This document shows positions 55,148-64,000 of a stretch of DNA of 64,000 nt, in pieces. The position numbers and the translations under genes were made by a program. The first letter of the stretch is position 1. Every line of letters begins with the position of its first letter. The DNA comes from Heterohyrax brucei (taxonomy: Eukaryota; Chordata; Mammalia; Hyracoidea; Procaviidae). The notes below the pieces were generated by a model, which saw nothing but the letters and a program-made list of their open reading frames with translations, searched no databases and was not told the origin of the DNA. The stretch lies in the NCBI GenBank assembly GCA_028571685.1, contig CM053142.1:64381296-64445295 (forward strand), written 5' to 3'.

Positions 55148-55207
55148 ATAGGGTTGCTATGAGTCAGAATTGACTCAATGGCACTGGGTTTGGTTTTCTG
55201 GTTTTGA
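55148..55207 (+). mobile_element. AfroSINE tail fragment
   Basis: CATAGGGTTGCTATGAGTCAG..TTGACTCAATGGCACTGGG plus TTTGGTTTTCTGGTTTT. Only the last 60 bp of the element. Confidence 0.8.
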
Positions 55208-55547
55208 AGCCTTTCAGTAGATTTTTCCCAGACACAGCTATTTCCTTTACATGCGTGTTTTGATCAGTTTCGGCCGAAGATTTGAAGGGTCCTCTCTATA
55301 GATCTCCAAAGCTCCCTCCCTCTCTAGCATTCTTCTCTCTGGTATTCTGCCTTGCAAATTCTAGACATTTCCAGGGCCCCATCTTTAGACCTTCCACTAA
55401 GAGAAATTTGCTAGCTTCTACTTGGGTTTCCTGCCTTGCACTGTAACATGGGTATCTTTCCAGGCAATAAGCTGGGCCAATCATAGCATTCACTTTCTTT
55501 GTGGCCATCTCTCAGGGATCATGTTTTTATTGCCTGATATTTAATTC

Positions 55548-55713
55548 TGCCCTAGTGGTGCAGTGGTTAAAGCACAGCTGCTAAACAAAAGGCCAGCAGT
55601 TTGAATTCATAAGCTGCTCCTTTGAAGCCCTATGTAGCTGTTCTACTCTGTCCTATAGGGTTGTTGTGAGTTGGAATTAGCTCCATGGCAATGTGTTTGG
55701 TTTTGGTTTGGGT
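55548..55713 (+). mobile_element. AfroSINE
   Basis: TGCCCTAGTGGTGCAGTGGTTAAAG head, GTTTGAATTCATAAGCTGC, CTGTCCTATAGGGTTGTTG and GTGTTTGGTTTTGG tail. Confidence 0.9.
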
Positions 55714-55770
55714 GTTTATTGTCTTGAAAACTGTTATTTCATACAGCTTTTTAGATGATCATTTGAATTG

Positions 55771-56654
55771 CTTGGGAGTGCTTAACAAAATCCAGACTTC
55801 TGGCCTCTGTTGTTGCCTAATTGGACTACCCTTGGAATACACCTGGATACTGCTGGATGGCTTATTTTCTGGCTAGCTGAAATGCCAGTATTTTCAGTGA
55901 ATACTTGTATCAGGATCTCCGATTACAGGAGTCAGTTATTTCCACTAAGAGTTTGGATAGAAATATATTTGGAGGAAATAGGTTTGTTGGAATTAGAGGA
56001 AAATTGCTGAGAGCAGTCCATGGAAATGAGATGATAATCTAGATGTAGTTGGTGTGGTTATGGTCTTGATGGCCAGTGACTTAACGATTACTTTCTGATT
56101 TGAACATGCCGTTGTGTCTAATTTCTCCAGCCACTAGTTTAGTGGACAGATGATGGTGCCTGGGCCTCTATGAGGAGTCATCCTTTGGCTGAATTAATCA
56201 GTTGGCCTATCTGAACTATGGTGTTATTGCCTGTAATGCTGACTCTGCACTACTTAGGTGTAAAGAGATTGTTGGAAAAAATGTCTAACACATACACAAA
56301 TCTGTACTTGAAGCCACTTGTGTTCCATATGGGTGGATTTGTGAGTGCTTACTAAATGCATTCTGTGCCTGCAAGATATTTCCTTCTCCTGGAAATCCCA
56401 GAATATAAGACATTTTCACTAAAGACATCTGGAGTACTGTTGAACTCTCAAAGGAGTATTGAGTGTTATTAGGATCCTGATGATTATTCTTCTCAGTTTT
56501 GCTTTTCTTCCTGCCACCTCTCTACTGTCTCAAGGGGAATGAAAAATCTCTGATTGCATGGTGGGAAGTAGCCTTCTTCACACCACTTATCCTTCTTCAC
56601 TCCACTTTCATAACATATTTATGAAGGACACTGACACAGTGAAAGTATAGGCAC
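55771..56654. other. Intron 1, nothing recognised
   Basis: No exon or repeat recognised. Confidence 0.35.
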
Positions 56655-56790
56655 ACTGCAGTCAACACATCTTTATTGATTACCCAGCTCTGTGCCAAGT
56701 ATTAAGGGGAAACAAAGACATACAAATCTTGTTACCAGCCTGAAGGAATCTACATTTTGGTTGTAGAAGTAACACCTACAAATGTCAAAT
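56655..56790 (-). mobile_element. L2-type LINE 3' end
   Basis: AGTCAACACATCTTTATTGATTACC..CTGTGCCAAGTATTAAGG, antisense L2 end. Confidence 0.5.
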
Positions 56791-57205
56791 GAGACCGAGC
56801 TTTGGAGCAGCACATGCCATAGGGGTTCAGAACAGGAGCAGAGGGACATAGGTGTCAGGGGCAGGAGAAAGTGACTGACTTTTAATGATGGTCACATGCC
56901 TGAAAACATCAGTTCCATAATACTCAGACAGCTCAGAGGAAGAGGGGAAGAACTGAAGCCTAGTGAGCAGACAATGTGGAGGGTGAGGACCTAGGGTTAA
57001 GCAGTCAGCAAAATAGAACTCTAAGGCAGCCAAAGGTACTGTTCCCAGTGCCAAGGAAGAACCAGAGAGCATCTAGAACCAGCAGCATGGCATAAAATTA
57101 GATTGTAAGAGCTGAAAGTCTCTGACTCCTGTAACACATTTTAGAATTTCCTCCGAATGTTTATATACAGAGAACTTCTCAGTCTTTGCAATAGCCAGTA
57201 GGCAA

Positions 57206-57371
57206 AATCCAAACCAAACTCACTGCCACTGAGTTGATCCCAGCTCATAGCGACCCTATCGGTCAGAGTAGAATTGCCCCATAGAGTTTCCAAGGAGCAC
57301 CTGCTCAATTTGGACTGCTAACCTTTTGGTTAGCAGATGTAGCCTTAACCAGTATGCCTCCAGGTTTTCCA
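57206..57371 (-). mobile_element. AfroSINE
   Basis: AATCCAAACCAAACTCACTGCC, GCTCATAGCGACCCTATCGG, CATAGAGTTTCCAAGGAGC and CTCCAGGTTTTCC head. Confidence 0.93.
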
Positions 57372-57430
57372 GCCAGTAGGTAGGACAGATAATTATTGCC
57401 ATTTGAAGGACGAGGTTACCAAGGGTAGCC

Positions 57431-57594
57431 AAAGTCAAACCCAGTGTCTTTGAATCGATTCTGATTCATAGCGACCCTATAGGACAGAGTAGAATTGCAC
57501 CATAGGGTTTCCAAGGAGCACCTGGTGGATCGGAACCACTGACCTTTTAGTTAGCGGATGGAGCACTTAACAAGTATGCCACCAGGGTGTCCAG
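57431..57594 (-). mobile_element. AfroSINE
   Basis: GTCAAACCCAGTGTCTTTG, CATAGCGACCCTATAGGAC, GCACCTGGTGGATCGGAAC and GCCACCAGGGTGTCC head. Second of two same-strand copies. Confidence 0.93.
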
Positions 57595-57618
57595 ACTAAG
57601 AGTAGGAGAAGTTAAGTG

Positions 57619-57819
57619 ACTCTTATGGTGGCGTAAATGGTAAATATGCTTGGATGCTAACTGAAAGGTAGACGTTCAAGCCCACCCACAGATACCTTGG
57701 AAGAAAGACCTGGTGACTTACTTATGAAAGACCAGTCACTGAAAACTCTATGGAGCACAGCTTTACTATGACACACAAGGGTGGCCATAAATTGGAACTG
57801 ACTCAGCAGCAATTGGTTA
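57619..57819 (+). mobile_element. AfroSINE, long form
   Basis: GACTCTTATGGTGGCGTAAATGG head, the extra GAAAGACCTGGTGACTTAC..AAAGACCAGTCACTG segment and CTCAGCAGCAATTGG tail. Inverted relative to the two preceding copies. Confidence 0.88.
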
Positions 57820-58665
57820 ATCTGGTTTATAGTGACACGAATAAAGGAAGAGAGAAATAAGACTAGAACTCACGAGTGCTCTCTCTCTGGCTATAAAGTG
57901 GTGATGGAAAGATTCTGCTTCCTGATACTACCTCTGCTTACAGAAACAAATCTTGGATAAAGAGAGCCATGAGCCCAGCTCAGATGGTCCAAACCTTGAA
58001 CTAAGGCTTAGCCTAATTCAGGGCAAGAAGAGGGTGAGAGAAGAGGCCGGCTGTGTCTTTCTGCACACCTGCTCATAAGGAAATGCAGAGAGGAAAGCCA
58101 CGTTTGGTATCTTCGGTTAATGAAACGAAAGAGGCTCCTGTTGCTGTGGGGTGGGAAGAGGGAGGAAGGGGAGTGGAACACATGGGGAAGTCTGCTTTTT
58201 AAACCCATTAAGGAGGAAGAGCCAGGAGCCAAGCATCCAATTAACCTGACATCTCTTGCAGCCAAAATATCTGAGGATATAAGAAGGGAATTTAATATGT
58301 GGAGGCTTGGGAGAAAAGTGACTAATAGCTGGAAAACAGCCCCAGTTTATTTAAAAAATAGGTCAGACCCAACAAATCCAACAGATTCCTTTCCAGCAGT
58401 TACTGATCCAGGAGACGGTGGGAGTGCCGTCTGGGTGCGATGCCATTTTGATTTGAAGCCGAAGTTGCTGTTGTGCCACAAAGACACAGCCAGGGGGTGA
58501 CGGGAAATGCTGGACACTGTGCAGCTGCTGGCAGCCACCTTGGAGTTGAGTCACGTGTTGACCCTGATAGAAACAGCAAGTTAGGGACTGGATCCAAGGT
58601 CACAGAGCCTGATGGTGGCAGAGCTCATGTCCAGTCCTGGCTCTTTTGAGCTTTAGAGCTTAGGC
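57820..58665. other. Intron 1, possible conserved non-coding block
   Basis: The 58190-58570 part has no repeat signature, few CpGs and clusters E-box-like motifs (CAGCTG at about 58522, CACGTG at about 58553). A 126-codon + strand frame (58120-58500) crosses it without a recognisable domain. Enhancer-like character is an impression only. Confidence 0.25.
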
Positions 58666-58735
58666 TCATTCATTCAGTCATTCATTCATTCTCTCTTCCC
58701 TCCTCCTTCCTTCTCTCCTTTCTTTCTCTCTTTCA
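58666..58735. repeat. (ATTC)n and pyrimidine-rich low-complexity tract
   Basis: CATTCATTCAGTCATTCATTCATTC followed by CCTTCTCTCCTTTCTTTCTC. Confidence 0.9.
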
Positions 58736-58737
58736 TT

Positions 58738-59130
58738 GTGGTAAATATGTATGTGTATGTATACATATAAATATGTGTATGTGTAAAACATTTGCTATTG
58801 CAACGGTTTTTACATACACAATTCAGTGTTATAAATTGCATTGATCATACTGTACAACCATCATCACTATCCATTTCCAAATATGCCCATCATCTTTAAC
58901 AGAAAGTCAATGTCCCCTAAGCAGGAACTTGCTGTTTCCTCTCCCTCATGCTTTTGGTAACCACTAATAACTCTGGACTCCATACATCTGCCAGTTCTAG
59001 ATATTTCATGTAAACAGGGCCACACACTTGTCCTTCTGTGTCTGACTTATTTCTCCCTGCAAGACGTGTTCAAGCTTCATGTTGTAGCATGTATCACAAT
59101 TTCCTTTCTTTTTATGGCTGAAAAGAGCTT
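58738..59130 (-). mobile_element. Old L1 (L1M) 3'UTR, antisense
   Basis: CAATTCAGTGTTATAAATTGCATTGATC, GTACAACCATCATCACTATCC, CATGTAAACAGGGCCACACAC and TTTTATGGCTGAAAAG in order, with a (TATG)n-rich edge at 58745-58785. Confidence 0.8.
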
Positions 59131-59710
59131 AGGTACTTTCTGTCACCTTTGGCTCCTGCTCTTCAAGCTATCTTTGGTCCAGCTCTGATGTTGTCTTGGA
59201 ATCTCGGGAGCACTGGGGCAGAGCAAAGCTGGTATCCCCAGGCTTTGGCAAGAGCCTAAGGTTTCAGAGAAAAATGAAGAAGCCATGTAGTTGTCTTTGC
59301 ACTGTCTGCAGCAGGTACTTACAGGCAACCAGTACAGAGCCTATTAAAAATATGGATTCTGATTCCACTGGTTTGGGGTAGGGCCTGGTATCCTGTGTTT
59401 TTGAAACCACCCCTAGGGAGTTGACATAGATTATAATAGAATCAGAACAGAAAGAGTGTTCCAAATCAAAGTCTCCCAGATTGTTTTCCTCAGGACATTA
59501 ATTTTCAGAAATATTTATAGATGTCTCAGGAAAAAAATGTGTCACAGTTATAAATTTGGTGGTATCAGACACCATGGTGTCTTCTTAGACAGCCACAGTT
59601 CGTTTTAGCAAATAAAGGCTTAACAGTTTTGCAGTTAAGAAACTTCTCTACTTGTTCATGCTTACCTGCCCATGGAGACTTCTAAGAGTGCCTGTTCTGT
59701 GAAATGTTAC
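59131..59710. other. Intron 1, nothing clear
   Basis: A CACTGGTTTGGGGTAGGGCCTGG..TTTTTGAAACCACCCC stretch (59367-59415) is MER5-like. The rest is unassigned. Confidence 0.35.
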
Positions 59711-59893
59711 TGTGTGTTGCCAAGTTGATTCTGATTCACAGAGACTTTGTACAACACAGTAGAACCACACAGGCTTTCCTAGGCTGTGATGTTTATGGGA
59801 GCAGGTTGCCAGGTCTTTTCTCCCGTGGAGCTGCTAATGAGTTCAAACCACCCATCTTTCAGTTAGCAGCCTTGTGCTTAGCCATTATACTGT
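59711..59893 (-). mobile_element. AfroSINE, second long form
   Basis: GTTGCCAAGTTGATTCTGATTCACAGAG, TTTCCTAGGCTGTGATGTTTATGGGAGC, CCAGGTCTTTTCTCCC and CAGTTAGCAGCCTTGTGC. It shares its middle segment with the interrupted copy at 48.6/49.6 kb. Confidence 0.85.
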
Positions 59894-59914
59894 GTGGCAA
59901 ATACAACTCTAGAT

Positions 59915-60100
59915 CAGTGGTTTTCAAGTTCTATGATGCATCAGAATCATCTGGAGGGCTTGTTGAAATAAAATGCTGGGTTCCACGTCAGAGTTTCTAA
60001 GTCAGGTAGCTTGGGGTAAGCCTGAAGAATTTACAATTATGTCAAGTTCACAGAAGATTCTGATGCTGGTGGTCCAGGGACCATTCTTTGAGAACTACTG
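59915..60100 (+). mobile_element. MER5A (hAT-Charlie) with perfect 8-bp TSD
   Basis: Terminal repeats CAGTGGTTTTCAA and TTTGAGAACTACTG bound a 186-bp body containing ATCAGAATCATCTGGAGGGC and AGATTCTGATGCTGGTGG. The flanks CTCTAGAT (59907-59914 and 60101-60108) are identical, the 8-bp duplication size typical of hAT transposons. Confidence 0.95.
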
Positions 60101-60108
60101 CTCTAGAT

Positions 60109-61844
60109 CCTTCTGCAAGCCCTGGCTAAGCCAACTGTCCTGGCAGGCCTCTCTGGTGGCACCCTCTGTGCAGTACACCAGGAAGAGCTAAGGGGGAGTA
60201 TAGAGCAGTGAGAGAAGGAGATCACAGGAAAAGCAGTCATGGAGGGGACTTGAAAGTCAGGTGACAAAGAAGTATACAAGGATTGTCCTTTATGCACTTT
60301 TGGTAATGCTAGATTTATGGCCAGAGATCTTGTAAAACAGGAAGGGCCAAGTAGGTGACAGTGGCTGATATTCAGTGACATGCATCAGTAGCTGGCCTTG
60401 ATCTTACTGTTACAGCTAGGAAAAGGGGATCTAGAGGGTGTCTGACACTGTGCCTTTAAGAAGTCAGCCTAATCAGGGTCCCGAGGGTGTCTACCGGGGA
60501 ATGAACCACAGCACACAGAGTAGTCCTGGAGGACACTGTACAAGAAGACAGCACTGTCTTACAGGACCAGCAGCATCTAGACCCTTCTCCTCACTCCCCA
60601 GACTCCTGGGGCTTCTGACCCCAGGGTAAGAAACAGTGGGGCAGAACTATCTGCATTAGCTGAAATACATCCTTCTGAGGAAGGCTGACTTCAAGATTGC
60701 TTTGCTGGGGCCCACCCTTCTGGCCAGATGAGAGAAACATGGGTGCAGGAGAGTGAGCTTAAGGGCAGAACCCAAAGCAAGAGTTACGGTCTGATCTTGG
60801 GGATAGAAGAGGTCCCAGTACCCAACCAAACCTTTCCTTGCCTTGCTGCTGCCTGATGTTTCTGCAATAGAATGTTCTCCTTTTGTGTAAAGCCCTGGTA
60901 CCTAACTAAATGCGGACAGATGGCTCTGGAAGAGCTTGCTCTGCGTGTGGTTGTCAGTTACGCGGAGCACAGTGTAAGGCACAGTCTCACGAGTAAAAAT
61001 GAAGAAAGAGCTCCATGAATGTCTGAGGCTGAAGTGGGGGGTGGGAGTAGGTGGGAAGACGGTAGTGGTGAAGGTAGCTGGGAAAACAGTATGAGGCCTG
61101 CACTAGAAGTACCCCTCCTCCCACCTACTCTTCTCACACCATCTTCTCCTTCCCTCGGTCCTGCCCCGCTCCCAGCAGGCCTCTCTGTGTCCACATGACC
61201 TACAGGCTGGGCAGGTTGCTACTGGGGACAGACAACTCAGGTTAGAAAAGCTCTTTTGGCATTTGGAGAGCTGAGCAGGATTTGGCTTCTTTAGTGGAGT
61301 CTGTTGTTCTCAGAAGAATCATTTTTATAGCTTGGGCTGGCGCCAGGAAGAGCCATTTATAGCCCAATGGGCTTGGGTTGGCTTCAGCTACTTGGTGCCG
61401 CAGCACTGGTTTCTCTCTGCCCTAGGCTGTCCACCTCACCTCGTCCTGCTCTGTTCCCTATGTATCTCTATCCTTCCTTAAAGTCTCTTCTCATCACCCT
61501 TGCTCTATTTTCTTGGAGGTTCCAGTTCTAGTTCCACTTCTGACCTGCCCATGTCACCCTGAACAAATTGCTTGCCTTGCATGGGCTTCAGCCTCTCCAT
61601 CTGCAAACCAGAGCTTACTGTCTGCTTACTTTGCAACTGAGTCACCTTGGAGAAGTGCCAACCCAAGCCCACTTTTGTTGAGGCACTTTTGGAGGGGAGT
61701 TGTTCCCATTTGGCCCTTTTGCTACCACAACACTGGTTTTCTTCTCTGAGCCAGCTTTGCCCTCCTCTTCTAAGTGCAGGACCCCACCCTCAGCAGGAGC
61801 TAGTTAAGCTTGGTTGGTCTGAATGGAACTAACCACAGTATTGC
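60109..61844. other. Intron 1, nothing recognised
   Basis: Unique-looking, moderately GC-rich around 60450-61450. Frames stay below 93 codons. No exon resembling PRMT8 exon 2 (expected to open with Val-Asn-Ser-Pro-Pro) was found. Confidence 0.35.
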
Positions 61845-62070
61845 TGTTAAGAGCACAGATTTTGGAGTCAAATACATAGTGGTTTGCATGCTGGCTCTGT
61901 TATTTCCTAGCTCTGGGCTCTGGAAAATGGCAGAGCTTTTGCTTCGTGCCCTCATCAGTAAATTTTGATTCTTTATTGAAGTATCATGATGATTTTATGA
62001 GGTGAGCTTGTAAGTTGCTTAGACAGTGGCTGGCACACAGTAACTGCCCAGCCAAAGTTGGACGTCATCA
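61845..62070 (+). mobile_element. MIR SINE, well preserved
   Basis: AAGAGCACAGATTTTGGAGTC, GCTCTGTTATTTCCTAGCTC, ATGATTTTATGAGGTGAGC and ACAGTGGCTGGCACACAGTAAC. Confidence 0.9.
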
Positions 62071-62318
62071 TCGTCATCATCTAGACTTACTGTCAATTGG
62101 TAAAAACTCCTTTCTAAGTTCCCAGCACTGTGTATGGAACTCCTACCCGCCTGTCCTAGACTGGCTCAAATGCCCGCTCTGGCAAGATGCTGTCTTTGTC
62201 CACACCAGACCTGGATTCGCCCCAGTAGAATGGAGTAGGCTAGGAAATTAGCAGACTATTTACTGGGGAGAAAAACTATGCTGATGGCTGCCTGGAAAAG
62301 GCTAGACCTGAAGGCAGA

Positions 62319-62471
62319 AACACTGGTGGTATAGTGATTAGGTACTACGTCTGCTAACCAAAAGATTGGTGGTTCAAATCCACCAGGTGCTCCTTGGAAA
62401 CTCCATGGGGCAGTTTTACTCTGGCCTTCAGGGTCTTTACGAGTTAGAATCAATTCCACAGCAGTGGGTTT
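62319..62471 (+). mobile_element. AfroSINE with 10-bp target duplication
   Basis: AACACTGGTGGTATAGTGATTAGG head, GGTTCAAATCCACCAGGTGC box B region, CTTGGAAACTCCATGGGGC and AGCAGTGGGTTT tail. The flanks TGAAGGCAGA (62309-62318 and 62472-62481) are identical. Confidence 0.95.
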
Positions 62472-62559
62472 TGAAGGCAGATCACAATGTCTTGATCAAT
62501 AGTTGGTGTTAAGAATAGAAGACAATCTTTAAACCTTAAACCAAGAATATCCCCTGAGA

Positions 62560-62880
62560 TCTTCTCAAAACTAAACAGTAATGGAGCTTAACTACTACAG
62601 AGTATCTGCCTTGAGCACTGTACTTCTGTAAATTCTGCCTATTTGGGATCAAATTGATAAGAGTAACTTAAAGGATGAGAGAGGAACCTTAAGGGGCAGT
62701 CAGTTTATATTAATGGGGAACAGCAATTCTGAAAAGGGACAGAAGAATTGTACAGCTTGAAAAACATAATCACTAAATTATGCACGTAGAAATTATTGAA
62801 TTGGTATACGTTCTGCTGTATATATTCTCAACAACAAAATAATTAAAATTAAGAGAAAGATAGAGAGATAAGAAGATAAA
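62560..62880 (+). mobile_element. Probable L1 3' end
   Basis: AATTGTACAGCTTGAAAAAC..CACTAAATTATGCACG and TGCTGTATATATTCTC end in an A-rich tail (62826-62880), as in L1 3'UTR termini. Family uncertain. Confidence 0.4.
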
Positions 62881-64000
62881 GACACAAATCCTAACTGGAA
62901 GGTGATTCTCAGCAGACCAAGTATGTGGACAACATTGAAGATGTCAGCAAATAGCAGCATCCTGAGTTGGGACCCTTAGGAGGTGTGGCAAGAGCAGGAC
63001 AGGGCCCCATCAGTACATGAGGCACCAGGTCTCCTACCAGGATAAAGCTGGAGGCACTGGGGTAGAGACAGTTGTCAGACACAGGACTCCAGGGCAGAGC
63101 AGCTGAGGCTGGAGCTCCTAGGTGACAGGTGACAAGTGTCTGGAGGGCTAGAGGGACTGGTAGTCACCAGTGGGATGGCATTGGGACATAAGGAACAGCT
63201 AGAGAGGCAGGGAAGAGACCAGGGTGCTAAGACTGGGAGTGTATCTGCTTCCCACCCCTAGTGTCATTCCCAGTGTTTTTCTGACTTCTCAACCAGTGCG
63301 CAAAGGTTATCTGATATTTGATGGCCACTTTCACCCAGAGCCTCTGGTGCCCAGTGTGGCCTATGGAGTAGAGACTTCTGACTTTGTACATGAGACTACC
63401 ACACACTTGAAGACCTGTGTCCCTAATTTCCTGAGCCTTTTCTGGGCCATGGTTTCAGACAGATGAGCCAGAGGCCTGGTTTTTAGAGCCATTCTCAAGG
63501 CCTTCATCAGCAGTAGCTCCCAGAAACACATCTTCGCACACAGCTTCCTCTCTGATAGCTTTGTCCAGGCTGAAGGGAGACTGACTTTGCTTTGGAGGTG
63601 GTGGTTGGACTGAGTGCAATCTTGGAGTCACTCCTATTCAGAGGAGAGGGAGGCACAGAGTGGTAGGGATGAGGACATGTTCTCCTCACTTCATTGCTTG
63701 TCTCTCTGTCCCCAGCCTTTCTCCCTCAGTCCCCTCATGCCTCCAAAGTGTGGTCCTCAGAGAAGGATGCCTCCAGCTTCTCTCCCTGGCCCTCCTGACA
63801 TCCCTCTACATCCCTGCACCTATAGTCTCTCTTCCTCTCTGTACAGAGGGTTTCCAACTCCACAGAATCAGCCTCAGCCTATCTTCAGAAGGATGGGCTT
63901 ACATTTCCTATTCTTTTTCAGTATCATTATTTTTAACTATTTACAAACATAGTACATGTTTAAAGTGGTGATGTTTTAAAGACTATAGACAAGCAAAGAA
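62881..64000. other. Intron 1 to window end, nothing recognised
   Basis: No exon, RNA gene or repeat family recognised. Two overlapping + strand frames (63614-63971) of 103-112 codons have no domain. Confidence 0.35.

Larger units (their letters stand above)
53930..55770 (-). mobile_element. Old L1 (L1M) fragment split by AfroSINEs
   Basis: GCCTGGTAATTTTTGAAGGGATGCC, TTCTTGAGCTTTGTTTTGGG, GGTCTTGCTTTTAAGATTCG and, after SINE insertions, TGGTATTCTGCCTTGCAAATTC, GGGCCAATCATAGCATTCAC and TCTCTCAGGGATCATG follow the order of an antisense mammalian-wide L1M 5' region. AfroSINE insertions at 53998, 54885, 55148 and 55548 break it up. Confidence 0.7.

Noticed and set aside
58120-58500. 126-codon + strand frame in a low-repeat block, with a CTCTTGCAG that looks like a splice acceptor at 58252-58260
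   Set aside because: No protein family recognised and no matching donor or polypyrimidine tract. It may reflect conserved non-coding DNA at most.

Overview
This window looks like mammalian nuclear DNA, almost certainly from an afrotherian (elephant or manatee relative). The evidence is a dense set of tRNA-derived SINEs whose 5' (CCCTGGTGG..AGTGGTTAAG) and 3' (GAGTCGGAATCGACT..GGCACTGGGTTT) ends are those of the AfroSINE family, plus older mammal-wide elements (L2, MIR, MER5A, L1M). There are no bacterial-style genes, operons or CRISPR arrays. Most open frames are chance frames or lie inside transposons.

One protein-coding gene can be recognised. A CpG island at about 22.2-24.4 kb holds the first coding exon (23077-23151, + strand) of PRMT8, the brain-enriched, N-myristoylated protein arginine methyltransferase. 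The peptide starts MGMKHSSRCL and ends MAENTAENTE at a perfect GAG|GTAAGG splice donor. The 5' leader carries a CCG repeat, a poly-T run, an ATT repeat and a 19-codon uORF. A near-consensus RE1/NRSE (REST-binding) element lies about 0.7 kb into intron 1, which fits neuron-restricted expression. I do not see exon 2, so everything from 23152 to 64000 is read as PRMT8 intron 1, and 1 to about 22.2 kb as upstream flank.

Region by region: 1-22 kb is upstream flank with an L2 stretch, an L1 3'UTR-like cassette (6.15-7.1 kb) with an internal 233-bp duplication, a possible decayed retrocopy (9.26-10.4 kb), an L1M 3' end, AfroSINEs, MER5A, and a fresh-looking 75-bp tandem duplication at 18.3 kb. 22.2-24.4 kb is the promoter and exon 1. 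24.4-29.7 kb is intron with L2, MIR and SINE copies. 29787-37321 is an essentially full-length antisense L1 with 16-bp target-site duplications, decayed ORF1 and ORF2, and a 5'UTR built of about five tandem 232-250-bp monomers. 37.3-64 kb is intron with many AfroSINEs in several structural forms, L1 fragments nested in or interrupted by SINEs, L2, MIR and a MER5A with a perfect 8-bp target duplication.

The least expected signals are two tiny (32-34 bp) AfroSINE-tail insertions, each flanked by 11-13-bp direct repeats, the monomeric L1 5'UTR, and the pairing of the RE1 element with alternative in-frame start codons in PRMT8 exon 1. All family calls rest on reading by eye. No alignment or database search was run.
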